A model generated the notes under the pieces. The model searched no databases. It worked only from the letters and a program-made list of their open reading frames with translations, and was not told the DNA's origin. Source: Nocardioides jishulii (lineage in GTDB: Bacteria > Actinomycetota > Actinomycetes > Propionibacteriales > Nocardioidaceae). Taken from it: DNA of 64,000 nucleotides. This document shows, piece after piece, positions 43,607 to 52,479 of the stretch. The translations under genes were made by a program, and so were the position numbers. Where the stretch lies: positions 806,001-870,000 of the forward strand of contig NZ_CP040748.1 of the NCBI RefSeq assembly GCF_006007965.1, in the 5' to 3' direction. How positions within the stretch are numbered: position 1 is the stretch's first letter; every line of letters begins with the position of its first letter.

Positions 43607-44029
43607 TCAGCAGGGCTGGGCAGGCAGCGGCCCGAGCTCGGCGGCGGTGGCCCACTTTTCGTAGATGTCGTAGATGCAGCCCACGAAGTAGGCCACCATC
43701 TCGCCGGCGCGTTCGGCGTCGACCACTTCGCTGATCGGCACGCACATGGTGACGCCTCGCGGAGTCTTGCGCAGCCGCGAACGCGCAGGCTCGTCGCGCA
43801 CCTCGAGCAGGAGGAAAGGCCCCTCCGGCACGCCGATGTGCTCGATTACCCAGTCCCGCCACTTCGGGACCACGAGAAACCGCTCCCAGGCGTCGTCGAG
43901 CCCGTCGAGGTGTTCGGAAGTTGCCCTGAGCGAGAGCCAGGCGGAATTGATGGCCGACCCGAGCTCGTACTGCTGCCTCAGCGTCGGCTCGCGCTTCTCT
44001 GGTTCCGACCTGCTCGGTTCTTGGGTCAT
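43607..44029 (-). CDS. Hypothetical protein, unknown
   Basis: The 140-residue soluble protein has a hydrophilic N-terminus and then helical and strand segments: SAINSAWLSLRATSEHLDGLDDAWERFLVV, GPFLLLEVRDE and EVVDAERAGEMVAYFVGCIYDIYEKW. It contains two Cys. It has no signal peptide or membrane helix. The ATG is at 44029. It is slightly less biased in codon use than the neighbours. I recognise no family, though the coding potential looks real. Confidence 0.55.
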   Translation of the reverse strand: MTQEPSRSEPEKREPTLRQQYELGSAINSAWLSLRATSEHLDGLDDAWERFLVVPKWRDWVIEHIGVPEGPFLLLEVRDEPARSRLRKTPRGVTMCVPISEVVDAERAGEMVAYFVGCIYDIYEKWATAAELGPLPAQPC

Positions 44030-44089
44030 GCGGCGACACTATCGGCGGCGAAGCCGGCTGAGCTGACCGTGCGATCTCCTGGGAAGGAA

Positions 44090-44236
44090 CTACTCAGCCA
44101 CCACGGCGTACTCCAGGTCACCCGCGGCGTCCGCCTCCTCGCCCACGCTGACGAGCAGCGCGAGACTCGCCCCGATGGCGGCGACCGTGATCCAGCGACG
44201 TAGCTGCTGCCTGCCCCATGACGTGTCCCCTCGCAT
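44090..44236 (-). CDS. Candidate small exported peptide (48 residues)
   Basis: The frame codes for a basic N-terminus (MRGDTSWGRQQLRRW), a hydrophobic core (ITVAAIGASLALLVSVG) and a short acidic C-terminus with ADAAGDLEYAVVAE. An ADA-like signal peptidase site is plausible, leaving a mature peptide of only about a dozen residues. GGGGAGG lies 9 bases before the ATG at 44236. It is upstream of the hypothetical gene on the same strand. Could also be a single-helix membrane microprotein; no family known. Confidence 0.45.
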   Translation of the reverse strand: MRGDTSWGRQQLRRWITVAAIGASLALLVSVGEEADAAGDLEYAVVAE

Positions 44237-44359
44237 GCGGACGATCCTCCCCAGCGCGGCACGGCGGCAACCAGAGTCGCCCTACTCAGATCGTCGGTGC
44301 TGCATCACCACGGCCGCGATGGGGTACAGCACTTCTTCCGACGACACGAGGAGAGCACC

Positions 44360-44584
44360 ATGAGCGAGACCCCGGGCCACGCCAGCGACGAGAGCCTCGT
44401 CGACGACAGCCCCGCCGAGACCAGCGCGCAGATGGGCGCGGTCACCGGTGACCAGGACACCGATCCCGGCTCGACGCCCTCGGGTGCAGCCGCCGACGAC
44501 GAGGGGCATGACGACCAGGACTCAGGTCCAGCCTCGGCGCCCGCCGGTGCGGCAGACCCTGACGCCGACGACGACCAGGTGTGA
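44360..44584 (+). CDS. Small acidic disordered protein
   Basis: The 74-residue product is almost wholly Asp, Glu, Ser, Ala, Gly, Thr and Pro with no hydrophobic core, so it should be intrinsically disordered. The ATG follows GAGGAGAGCACC, and coding overlap with the following hemerythrin frame (GTGA at its stop) supports a real gene. It is in front of the hemerythrin and metallo-hydrolase genes. Similar acidic mini-proteins have no assigned role. Confidence 0.6.
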   Translation: MSETPGHASDESLVDDSPAETSAQMGAVTGDQDTDPGSTPSGAAADDEGHDDQDSGPASAPAGAADPDADDDQV

Positions 44585-44613
44585 ACCTCCACCCGGTGGG
44601 GGAGGCATCAGCC

Positions 44614-45384
44614 ATGACGACGCCGGCAGAGACCACGCCCGGAGGCCGCTTCAGCATCGTGGCCCTCCAGAAGCGCGACCACGAACGACTCGAGGAGCTG
44701 CTCGACGAGCTCGCGTCCGCCCCCGACGCCACGGCGCGCTCTCGTACGCTCGGCCAGATCGCCCGCCTCGTCTTCCCGCACGCCTTCGCCGAGGAGTCGT
44801 TGCTGTGGCCCGTGGTGCGCCGCACCGTCCCCTTCGGGGAGGCGCTGACCTCAGGGGTGGAGCAGGAGCACCAGGAGGTCAACGAGCTCTGGCGCCGCCT
44901 TGAGACCCTGCACCACCCTGACGACCTCGACGAGGACCACCAGGCGCTGCTCGCCCGGCTCGCCGAGGTGCTGCGCGAGGACGTACGTGACGAGGAGGAC
45001 CGGATCCTTCCGCGGCTGGAGGAGACGCTGAGCCCCGCCCAGCTGCGCATGATCGGCGTGGGGTGGGAGGTGCTGCGGCGCACCGCCCCCAGCCGTCCGC
45101 ACCCGGTCGTCTCGCGCCGCCCACCCGGCAACGTGCTGGCGGCGGTGCCGCTGACGGTGCTCGACCGCAGTCGTGACGTGCTCGACGAGGTCAGCCTGCG
45201 CAGCTCCCGCCTCGCGGGCGTGTGCCGGGGCGCCAGCGCCCGGCTGGGCGAGGTGGCCGCCCGCGTCGAGCGGATCGGCGTCCTGCGCGAGGGTGAGACC
45301 GTCGAGACACGGCGTACGCCTGGCACGGGCCGGATCCGCTTCGTCGGGGGCGCTCCGGACAAGACCCCGCCGGGGCCGGTGTGA
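44614..45384 (+). CDS. Hemerythrin HHE-domain protein
   Basis: The 256-residue protein carries an N-terminal four-helix HHE cation-binding domain (about 12-130). Candidate di-iron ligands lie in QKRDHERLEEL, FPHAFAEESLLW, EQEHQEVNEL and DEDHQALLARL. A C-terminal helical part of unknown role follows from about 150. Hemerythrin-like proteins bind oxygen, nitric oxide or iron. The ATG at 44614 lies 9 bases after GGGGGAGG; a GTG at 44581 that overlaps the previous stop is the alternative. The stop overlaps the next GTG. Confidence 0.86.
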   Translation: MTTPAETTPGGRFSIVALQKRDHERLEELLDELASAPDATARSRTLGQIARLVFPHAFAEESLLWPVVRRTVPFGEALTSGVEQEHQEVNELWRRLETLHHPDDLDEDHQALLARLAEVLREDVRDEEDRILPRLEETLSPAQLRMIGVGWEVLRRTAPSRPHPVVSRRPPGNVLAAVPLTVLDRSRDVLDEVSLRSSRLAGVCRGASARLGEVAARVERIGVLREGETVETRRTPGTGRIRFVGGAPDKTPPGPV

Positions 45385-46175
45385 GCGGCGGCGACACCAT
45401 CACCTTCATCGGCACGGCGACCACGGTCCTGCGGCTCGGCTCCTTCACGCTGCTCACCGACCCCAACTTCCTGCACCGGGGCCAGCGCGCCTACCTCGGC
45501 AAGGGGCTGTGGTCGCGGCGGCTGACCGAACCCGCCCTCCAACCCGCCGCCCTGCCACCGCTCGACGCCGTCGTGCTCTCGCACCTGCACGGGGACCACT
45601 TCGACCGGATCGCCCGTCGCGAGCTCGACCGCACCCCACCCGTGCTCACCACTCCTCCGGCCGCGCGCAAGCTGCGGAAGTGGGGGTTCGACGCCCGGGG
45701 CCTCGGCACCTGGCAGCGCCACACGTTGACCAAGGGCGACGAGACGCTCACCGTCGAGTCCCTGCCCGGCATCCATGCCCGCGGCGTGATGGGCGCCCTG
45801 CTGCCGCCCGTGATGGGCTCGCTCCTCGAGCACAGCGTGGGCGGCGCGGTACGTCAGCGCGTCTACCTCAGCGGTGACACCCTGACCGGCAGCCATCTCG
45901 ACGAGATCGCACGGATCCACCCCCAGATCGACACCGCGGTGGTCCACCTCGGCGGCACGCGGGTGCTGCTGCACACGGTCACCATGGACGCCGCCCAGGG
46001 AGTCGACTTCCTGCGCCGCGTGAGCTCTGAGCGGACCGTGCCGGTGCACCACGACGACTACGGCGTCTTCCGCTCGCCGCTGTCGGACTTCCTCGCCCTG
46101 GCACGCCGCGAAGGTCTCGCGGAGGGGATCCAGCCCGTCGAGCGCGGGCAGACGGTCTCCATCGACCCGGTGTGA
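45381..46175 (+). CDS. MBL-fold metallo-hydrolase
   Basis: The 264-residue protein has the metallo-beta-lactamase fold with HLHGDH at residues 68-73. Further His/Asp ligands sit in SGDTLTG and HHDDYGVF. The family includes L-ascorbate-6-phosphate lactonase-like and N-acyl-phosphatidylethanolamine phospholipase D-like enzymes; the substrate cannot be inferred. The GTG start overlaps the hemerythrin stop, so it is co-translated. It may act in an oxidative or nitrosative stress pathway with the hemerythrin. Confidence 0.87.
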   Translation: MSGGDTITFIGTATTVLRLGSFTLLTDPNFLHRGQRAYLGKGLWSRRLTEPALQPAALPPLDAVVLSHLHGDHFDRIARRELDRTPPVLTTPPAARKLRKWGFDARGLGTWQRHTLTKGDETLTVESLPGIHARGVMGALLPPVMGSLLEHSVGGAVRQRVYLSGDTLTGSHLDEIARIHPQIDTAVVHLGGTRVLLHTVTMDAAQGVDFLRRVSSERTVPVHHDDYGVFRSPLSDFLALARREGLAEGIQPVERGQTVSIDPV

Positions 46176-46278
46176 CTGGCTCGCGGTGACTGGCCCGGTG
46201 TGAAGGGCGCCCAGATGGGTACGGGAGCCCCACGCACACCCGCGCGGCGCCGAGCCGCCCTCAGGTGAGGAGCTACGA

Positions 46279-47424
46279 GTGAAGGCCATGGTCTACCGCG
46301 GTCCCTACAAGATCGCCGTGGAGGAGAAGGACCGCCCCGCCGTCGAGCACCCCAACGACGCGATCGTGCGGGTCGAGCGGGCTGCCATCTGCGGCTCCGA
46401 CCTGCACCTCTACCACGGGATGATGCCGGACACCCGGGTCGGGACGACCTTCGGCCACGAGTTCATCGGGGTCGTCGACGAGGTCGGCCCGTCGGTGGAG
46501 CACCTGCAGCCCGGCGACCGGGTGATGGTGCCCTTCAACGTCTTCTGCGGCACCTGCTACTTCTGCGCCAAGGGCCTCTACTCCAACTGCCACAACGTCA
46601 ACCCCAACGCGACGGCGGTCGGCGGCATCTACGGCTACTCCCACACCGCCGGTGGCTATGACGGCGGCCAGGCCGAGTACGTCCGCGTCCCCTTCGCCGA
46701 CGTGGGGCCCACCCTCATCCCCGAGTGGATGAGCGACGACGACGCCCTGATGTGCACCGACGCACTGCCGACGGGCTACTTCGGTGCCCAGCTCGGCGAC
46801 ATCGGCCTCGGCGACGTCGTGGTGGTCTTCGGCGCCGGGCCGGTGGGTCTCTTCGCGGCCCGTTCCGCGTGGCTGATGGGGGCCGGTCGCGTCATCGTCG
46901 TCGACCAGGTGGAGGAGCGCCTCGCGATGGCCGAGCAGTTCGCCTTCGCCGAGACCGTCCACTTCAAGCAGGTCAAGGACGTCGTCGTCCACCTGAAGAA
47001 GATCACCGACCACCTCGGTGCCGACGTGGTCATCGACGCGGTGGGTGCGGAGGCCGACGGCAACCGCTGGCAGCACTTCACCTCCACCAAGCTCAAGCTC
47101 CAGGGTGGGTCGCCGATCGCGCTCAACTGGGCGATCGACGCGGTCCGCAAGGGAGGCACCGTCTCGGTGGTGGGGGCGTACGGCCCGGTGTTCAGCGCCG
47201 TGAAGTTCGGCGACGCGGTCAACAAGGGGCTCACGCTGCGGATGAACCAGTGTCCGGTGAAGCGGCAGTGGCCGCGGCTCTTCGAGCACATCCGCAACGG
47301 CCACCTCACGCCGAGCGACATCATCACGCACCGCATCCCCCTCGAGCACGTCGCCGAGGGCTACCACCTCTTCTCGTCCAAGCTCGACGGGTGCATCAAA
47401 CCCGTCCTCGTCCCCAACGCCTGA
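46279..47424 (+). CDS. Zinc-dependent alcohol dehydrogenase (formaldehyde dehydrogenase-like)
   Basis: The 381-residue MDR-family protein has catalytic-zinc ligands Cys38 (ICGSDLH) and the GHEF His, a structural zinc set Cys90/93/96/104 (CGTCYFCAKGLYSNC), and the GAGPVG nucleotide-binding motif near residue 190. The long loop GGIYGYSHTAGGYDGGQAEYV resembles the glutathione-independent formaldehyde dehydrogenase subgroup. The substrate is unproven. GTG at 46279 is preceded by GTGAGGAG. The next small gene starts 9 bases after its stop. Confidence 0.9.
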   Translation: MKAMVYRGPYKIAVEEKDRPAVEHPNDAIVRVERAAICGSDLHLYHGMMPDTRVGTTFGHEFIGVVDEVGPSVEHLQPGDRVMVPFNVFCGTCYFCAKGLYSNCHNVNPNATAVGGIYGYSHTAGGYDGGQAEYVRVPFADVGPTLIPEWMSDDDALMCTDALPTGYFGAQLGDIGLGDVVVVFGAGPVGLFAARSAWLMGAGRVIVVDQVEERLAMAEQFAFAETVHFKQVKDVVVHLKKITDHLGADVVIDAVGAEADGNRWQHFTSTKLKLQGGSPIALNWAIDAVRKGGTVSVVGAYGPVFSAVKFGDAVNKGLTLRMNQCPVKRQWPRLFEHIRNGHLTPSDIITHRIPLEHVAEGYHLFSSKLDGCIKPVLVPNA

Positions 47425-47433
47425 GGAGGGACC

Positions 47434-47904
47434 ATGCCTGACCAGGACCAGACGCCCTACGTCTCCGCCGCGCGCCCCCAGCGCTTCTCGCCCGACGAGC
47501 TGCGCGCCCGCATCCCCGGGTGGGGCGCCGACCTCGACCCGGCGGTCCGCCCGTCAGTGCCACGCGAGCTGAGCGACGGCGTCCCCGCCCACGCCCACTG
47601 GCGCCTGCCCGAGCAGCAGCCCGAGCTCGAGCGGCGCGAGCGCTCCATCGAGCACGCCCGACTCACCCCGGTCTTCGGCACCGCCGCCCCGCTGCGGGGG
47701 CTCTCGGGTCGCGTGCGCCGACTGGCGTACGCCCGCTACAGCGAGGCCCGCGCACCCCACTGGCTGCTGCTCATCGCCGCCGACCGCATCGAGGTGGTCG
47801 AGCAGCGCGCGCTCGCCCTCGCCGGCCGCGGGACCGCCCGACCCGTGCGGGCGCCTGAACCTGATGCACCCACCCAACGAGGAGAAGCACATGAGCGCCA
47901 GTGA
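47434..47904 (+). CDS. Hypothetical protein downstream of the alcohol dehydrogenase
   Basis: The 156-residue protein has an Arg/Pro-rich, mostly helical sequence with FSPDELRARIPGWGADLDPAVRPSVP and RRLAYARYSEARAPHWLLLIAADRIEVVEQRAL, but no membrane helix or motif. It lies between a zinc dehydrogenase and an SRPBCC protein in what looks like one operon. Its 3' end overlaps the next gene start by 14 bases. No family is recognised; the composition and codon bias suggest it is expressed. Confidence 0.55.
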   Translation: MPDQDQTPYVSAARPQRFSPDELRARIPGWGADLDPAVRPSVPRELSDGVPAHAHWRLPEQQPELERRERSIEHARLTPVFGTAAPLRGLSGRVRRLAYARYSEARAPHWLLLIAADRIEVVEQRALALAGRGTARPVRAPEPDAPTQRGEAHERQ

Positions 47905-48358
47905 CGAGTCAGCCGTCCGGATCAGTCGCGACGTCGAAGCCCCCGCCTCGGCGGTGTGGGACGTGCTCGCCGACGGCTGGTTCTTCCCGATGTGGGTGGT
48001 GGGCGCGGCCCGGATGCGTGACGTCGACCCCGACTGGCCCGCCGTCGGTTCCCGGCTGCACCACTCCGTGGGCAACTGGCCGTTCCTCCTCGACGACAAG
48101 ACCGAGGTGCTCGAGGTCGACCCGCCCCACCTCATGCGCCTCAAGACCCACGGCTGGCCCGTGGGTGCGGCCGAGGTGATCCTCGAGGTCGAGGAGGTGG
48201 ACGAGCGCCACTCGCGCATCCACATCCGTGAGGACGCCGTCGAGGGACCGGGATCCCTGATCCCCAAGCCGGCGCGACAGCTGGTCATCGGTCCCCGCAA
48301 CCGCGAGACGCTGCGTCGCCTCGGCCTGCTCGTCGAGGGACGCTTCAAGGGCCACTGA
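47891..48358 (+). CDS. SRPBCC (polyketide cyclase/START-like) protein
   Basis: The 155-residue protein opens with ISRDVEAPASAVWDVLADGWFFPMWVVGAARM and has the helix-grip pattern of SRPBCC proteins, which bind hydrophobic ligands or act as cyclases. The ATG at 47891 follows GAGGAGAAGC; a longer in-frame start at 47864 is less likely. It overlaps the preceding gene. No catalytic residues can be assigned. Two convergent-gene bases separate it from the FAD oxidoreductase region (42-base gap). Confidence 0.85.
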   Translation: MSASDESAVRISRDVEAPASAVWDVLADGWFFPMWVVGAARMRDVDPDWPAVGSRLHHSVGNWPFLLDDKTEVLEVDPPHLMRLKTHGWPVGAAEVILEVEEVDERHSRIHIREDAVEGPGSLIPKPARQLVIGPRNRETLRRLGLLVEGRFKGH

Positions 48359-48399
48359 GCGACAGCGCGTTCGCTGGCCCGGCGTTGGTCAGGGAGAGG

Positions 48400-49995
48400 T
48401 CAGGAGGGCAGCAGCCGCGACCAGGCCGTGCGCAGCAGCCGGCGGCGTACAGCCTTCTCGGCGCCGAGCGCTGCCCGCGCCGCGTTCCACCCGCAGGCAC
48501 CGTGCACGCCACCGCCCGGGTGTGCCGACGCACCAGCCAGGAAGAGGCCGACGACCGGGGTCTCGGGGCGGCCCAGGCCGTTGGCCGGCCGGAAGACCAG
48601 CTGCTGGTGCAGGTGGGCGGTGCCGGCGTTGATCGCACCGTCGACCAGGTTGCTGTTGGCGGCCTGCAGGTCAGCCGGCCGCTGCACGTGCTCGGCGATC
48701 ACCCGCTCGGCGAAGCCGGGCGCGGCCTCCTCGATGACGCGGCGCATCCCCTCTGCCGTCGCCTCCAGACCCACCTCGTCGCGGGCGAGGCTGTGGGAGA
48801 GGTGGCTGTAGGCCCACACGCTCTCGGTGCCGGCGGGGGAGCGGGAGGGGTCGGCCGTCGTCATCTGCCCGAGCAGCACGAAGGGCTCGCGCGAGACGCG
48901 TCCGGTCGCCATGGCCGCGCTGTGGTCGATGAAGCCGTGGCGCCCGACGCCGAGGTGCACGGTGCCGGCGCCGACCGCTTCCGGGGAGCGCCACGGGATC
49001 GGCCCGTCCAGCGCCCAGTTGAGCTTGAGGGTGGGGTGGTCCCACTGGAAGCGGGAAAGGGCCCGGACGTACGCCTCGGGCAGGTGCTCGTCGCCCACGA
49101 GACGGTTGAAGAGCGTCGGGGCGTCGACGTCGGCGAGCACGGCCCTGCGTGCCCCGATCCGCTCACCGCTGGTCAGGCGTACGCCGACCGCCCGGCCCCC
49201 GCTCACCTCCACGGCCTCGACGCGAGCGCCCGTACGCACCGTCCCCCCGGCCGCGGTGAAACGTCGTTCCATCGCGTCGGCGAGCGACTGCGCACCGCCG
49301 CGGGGGGTGGGGAAGCCGACGTCCTGGCCGAGCATGCACAGCAGCCAGCCGAAGAGTCCGCTGCCGGCGGCGTCGGGCGGCAGGTCGGAGTGCATGGCGT
49401 TGCCGGTCAGCAGGGCCCGTGGGCCCTCGCCGACGAACCGCTCCTCCCCGAGGCGGGTCACGGGCAGCAGCGCCAGCCGGGTGAACTCCAGCAGGCCGTC
49501 GGTGCCGAGGCGGCGGGCGAGCGTCGTGCCGGCCTTGACCGGAGGGATCGGCGTGAAGAGTGCGTCCAGCAGCGGGTCGCGCACCTCCTGCCACTGCTCG
49601 ACCATCTCGAGCCAGGCGTCCCCGTCTCCGGGCGCCTGCTCCTCGAGCACGGCCGCGGTCGCCTCGGGCGTCCGCTCGATGGGGGTGGCGCTGCCGTCGG
49701 GAAAGACGTGTGTGACCACGCGGGGCGCCTGTTCCCAGGCGAGGCCGTGGCGCTCGAGGTGCAGGTCCTGGATGACCGGTGAGGCAGCCGCGAGCGGGTA
49801 GAAGGCGCTGAAGAGGTCGTTGCGGAAGCCCGGGGCGGTGACCTCGGCCGTGCGCACCGCGCCCCCGACGGTGTCGTTGGCCTCCACGAGCACGACGTCC
49901 CATCCGGCGTCGGCCAGGGCGTTGGCGGCGACCAGCCCGTTGGGTCCAGCCCCCACCACGACGGCGTCGGCACTGCTCGTGGGGCTGGGCGTCAT
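48400..49995 (-). CDS. Phytoene-dehydrogenase-like FAD-dependent oxidoreductase
   Basis: The 531-residue protein starts with the dinucleotide-binding motif VVVGAGPNGLVAANALADAGWDVVLVEA and ends with the family segment containing GVHGACGWNAARAAL. It belongs to the NAD(P)/FAD oxidoreductase group that includes carotenoid desaturases and amine-oxidase-like proteins. Nothing carotenoid-related lies nearby, so the substrate is open. The ATG is at 49995. A DUF4235 gene lies 48 bases upstream on the same strand and may be in the same operon. Confidence 0.86.
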   Translation of the reverse strand: MTPSPTSSADAVVVGAGPNGLVAANALADAGWDVVLVEANDTVGGAVRTAEVTAPGFRNDLFSAFYPLAAASPVIQDLHLERHGLAWEQAPRVVTHVFPDGSATPIERTPEATAAVLEEQAPGDGDAWLEMVEQWQEVRDPLLDALFTPIPPVKAGTTLARRLGTDGLLEFTRLALLPVTRLGEERFVGEGPRALLTGNAMHSDLPPDAAGSGLFGWLLCMLGQDVGFPTPRGGAQSLADAMERRFTAAGGTVRTGARVEAVEVSGGRAVGVRLTSGERIGARRAVLADVDAPTLFNRLVGDEHLPEAYVRALSRFQWDHPTLKLNWALDGPIPWRSPEAVGAGTVHLGVGRHGFIDHSAAMATGRVSREPFVLLGQMTTADPSRSPAGTESVWAYSHLSHSLARDEVGLEATAEGMRRVIEEAAPGFAERVIAEHVQRPADLQAANSNLVDGAINAGTAHLHQQLVFRPANGLGRPETPVVGLFLAGASAHPGGGVHGACGWNAARAALGAEKAVRRRLLRTAWSRLLPS

Positions 49996-50043
49996 GGGCG
50001 CTCTCCTCTGTCGCTGGCGTGCAGGGCCTGTCGCTGCGCGGGA

Positions 50044-50334
50044 TCAGTCGCCCGGCCACTCACCTGTCCAGCGCTCGAAGACACGGGCGCCGCCACGGTT
50101 GATGAGGGCTCGGACGACCGTGAAGATCGCGCCCTGCACCGCGGCGGCCATGATGATCTTCGGGAGATGGTACTCGGACTGCAGCGGCGTGGGCGGGTCC
50201 TCGGAGGCAGGGTCGACGGCCGACCAGACGCGCTGGAAGATCTGGGCGGCGATGACGCCACCGAGCATGGAGGCGACCAGGCCCCACGGTCGGTAGAGGA
50301 TCTTGGCCGACTTGCTGGTGCGCTTCTCCGTCAT
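50044..50334 (-). CDS. DUF4235 domain-containing membrane protein
   Basis: The 96-residue protein has two hydrophobic segments (about 16-32 and 55-72) joined by a loop with DPASEDPPTPLQ and an Arg-rich end, matching the small actinobacterial DUF4235 family. Its function is unknown. The ATG is at 50334, preceded by a purine-rich GGAGCCCCCCC. It lies upstream of the FAD oxidoreductase gene and is divergent from the FUSC-type gene. Confidence 0.85.
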   Translation of the reverse strand: MTEKRTSKSAKILYRPWGLVASMLGGVIAAQIFQRVWSAVDPASEDPPTPLQSEYHLPKIIMAAAVQGAIFTVVRALINRGGARVFERWTGEWPGD

Positions 50335-50524
50335 GGGGGGGCTCCTTACTGGTGGGTTCCTGCCGTGGCGACGCTGCAGGCGCTGCCGCCCGGGGCGCGG
50401 ACGAAGTGGTCTCTTCGGCGTTCCCCCGATCGCGCGAAGTCATGCCTGCGGGCCCGGCCCCTCGCAGGGGGCGCGCTCCGGGCGTACGGTGGACGGACCG
50501 CTGACGTCGTCCTCGGGAGTGGCC

Positions 50525-52390
50525 ATGAGTGAAGCGAGCGCGCCGACGTCGGCTGCGGAGCGCGGTGGCTCCGCCAGGAAGAGGCGCGAGAAGCCGGAGC
50601 ACCGGCGCTCCCGGCCCGGCGGAAGCCCGGTGCTGCTGATCCTCGGGCTGGTCGTGGTGGTGCCCTCGGTGATGGTGGCCGATCACTTCGGCAGCGGTCC
50701 CGCCGGGATCATCGGTGGCCTGGTCGGTCTCTTCTCCCTCGTCGCCCTCATGGGCGGGTCGCTGCGTGCCGACCTGCGGGTGGCGGCCGTGCTGGCGCCC
50801 TTGCTGGTCGTCGCGGCGGTGGCTCCCCGGCTGCTCGCCCAGGACTCGCGCCCCGCCGCGATCGGCCTGGTCGTGCTGCTGGGCTTCGTGGCGGCACTGC
50901 TCCCGGGGCTGGGCCCACGCTTCGCCAACACCGGGCTCGGGCTGGGGATGACCACCCTCTACGCCTATGCCTACGCCACCCACGGGACCGCGGACGACCA
51001 GCAGGTCGTGGCCGCCGCCGTCTCGGGCGTCGTGGTCGCCCTCCTCGTACGGGTGCTCTTCGGCATCGCCGACGCCTCCAAGCCCACGCGTGAGCAGGTG
51101 GCCCAGGCGCTCGAGGCGGAGGACACGGAGGCGACCGTGGCCGCGTTCGACGCGTGGCTCAGCGACGGACGGCCACGATGGTTGGCGACCGTCCTGGGAG
51201 AGGGGTCGCGGTTCCGGGTGGCGCTGCGGCGGGCGCAGCTGGACGCGGCCACCCCCAGCGCGGAGCCGACGATGACGGCGCTCCGGGCCCGCTGTGCCGC
51301 CCTGGCTGACCAGGTCCGTGCCAAGCGCCCGCCGTCGGACGCCACCCCCGACGTACCGGTGGCCCCCGTGCCGCCCGACGCTCCGGCGGCGCTCCGGGAG
51401 GCTTCCGCTTCCCTGGACACCGTCGAGAAGGCCGTGCGGGAGCGAGACACCACGGCTGTGGTGCTGGACCGCGGCACCCGCCGGGCGCTGCGCGACGCAG
51501 TGATGCACCCCTCGGCCCGGTTGCGCTCGGTGCGGATGCGCCACGCCGTGCGTACGGCGTTCGGGCTTCTGGTGATGCTCCTGGTCACGGCGCCCCTCGA
51601 CCCCTCGGACCCCCTGGTGGTCACGGTGCTGATGGCGACGTTCAGCATCCTGCAGGCCAGCTGGCGCGACACGCTGGCCAAGGCGCGCACGAAGGTCGTC
51701 GGGGTGGTCGTCGGGGCGGCCGCGGTGGCGGTGATCCTGCTGGCCGCACCGTCGAGCTGGCTGATGCCGATCTCGGCCCTCTCCCTGGCCCTGGGGCTGT
51801 GGTACGTCGTGACCCGGCCCGCGCTGGGCGGCGCCTTCATGGTCATGGTGAGCGTGGGCTTCAACTCGGTGACCCGCGACCTCGATGCCACCGAACTGCT
51901 GGTGCAGTACACCGCCCTCACGGCCTGCGCCGTGGTGGTGGGGCTGGTGCTGGGCTTCGTGGTGGTGCCGGCCTTCCGCCCGGCAGCGTTGCGTCAGCGC
52001 ATCCAGTCGGCCACCGAGGCGACGGCGGAGGCGTTGCGGGCGGCTGCGGACGGCGCGAGTCCCACCACGCCCGAGGTCGTCGCGCTGCACCGTGACGCGA
52101 CCCAGAAGCAGGGCGAGCTCGTGCCCGACCACGACAAGCTCGACGACCGCCAGCTCGCCGAGCTCGACCGGTTGCGCGAAGGGCTGCGCGACCTCACGAC
52201 GATCGCCGACACCGCCTCGCTCGATCGGGCGGCGCTGGTGGGTGCCGTCGAGCTGCTGAGCAGCGACGGGGAACGAGGTCCCTTCGAGGTGCCCGCCTCC
52301 GACGGGCTGACGTCGACCATGTGGGACCTGGCCGAGCAGTCGGTCGCCGCGGAGCGCTACCTCCTGCGGACGTTGCCCTCCCGCAGCTGA
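50525..52390 (+). CDS. FUSC-family membrane protein (aromatic acid exporter-like)
   Basis: The 621-residue protein has two blocks of about five to six hydrophobic helices (about 36-185 and 340-480), a soluble middle region (about 190-335) and a C-terminal cytoplasmic domain. The second block matches the FUSC/YccS repeat, with ASWRDTLAKARTKVVGVVVGAAA. Family members are linked to efflux of aromatic carboxylic acids. The ATG follows CGGGAGTGGCC. A strong bidirectional hairpin follows its stop. Its substrate is not shown. Confidence 0.82.
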   Translation: MSEASAPTSAAERGGSARKRREKPEHRRSRPGGSPVLLILGLVVVVPSVMVADHFGSGPAGIIGGLVGLFSLVALMGGSLRADLRVAAVLAPLLVVAAVAPRLLAQDSRPAAIGLVVLLGFVAALLPGLGPRFANTGLGLGMTTLYAYAYATHGTADDQQVVAAAVSGVVVALLVRVLFGIADASKPTREQVAQALEAEDTEATVAAFDAWLSDGRPRWLATVLGEGSRFRVALRRAQLDAATPSAEPTMTALRARCAALADQVRAKRPPSDATPDVPVAPVPPDAPAALREASASLDTVEKAVRERDTTAVVLDRGTRRALRDAVMHPSARLRSVRMRHAVRTAFGLLVMLLVTAPLDPSDPLVVTVLMATFSILQASWRDTLAKARTKVVGVVVGAAAVAVILLAAPSSWLMPISALSLALGLWYVVTRPALGGAFMVMVSVGFNSVTRDLDATELLVQYTALTACAVVVGLVLGFVVVPAFRPAALRQRIQSATEATAEALRAAADGASPTTPEVVALHRDATQKQGELVPDHDKLDDRQLAELDRLREGLRDLTTIADTASLDRAALVGAVELLSSDGERGPFEVPASDGLTSTMWDLAEQSVAAERYLLRTLPSRS

Positions 52391-52407
52391 GGCTCGAAGA
52401 CGCAAGA

Positions 52408-52447
52408 ACGGTCGGCCTGCGCTGCGTGGGCAGCGCGGACCGACCGT
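52408..52447. terminator. Strong hairpin between the FUSC and fahA genes
   Basis: An 18-base stem with 16 matched positions (arms 52408-52425 and 52430-52447) closes on a GTGG loop. It lies between the convergent FUSC (+) and fahA (-) genes, so it is likely to terminate both. No U-tract is present. Confidence 0.75.
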
Positions 52448-52479
52448 CCGGAAGGGGTGGTGCTGGGCTCAGGTAGGGC

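Noticed and set aside
44026..44262. 78-codon minus-strand frame overlapping the small exported-peptide candidate
   Set aside because: Ser/Arg/Pro-rich shadow composition; the alternative frame at 44090-44236 has a better ribosome-binding site and a signal-peptide-like sequence.
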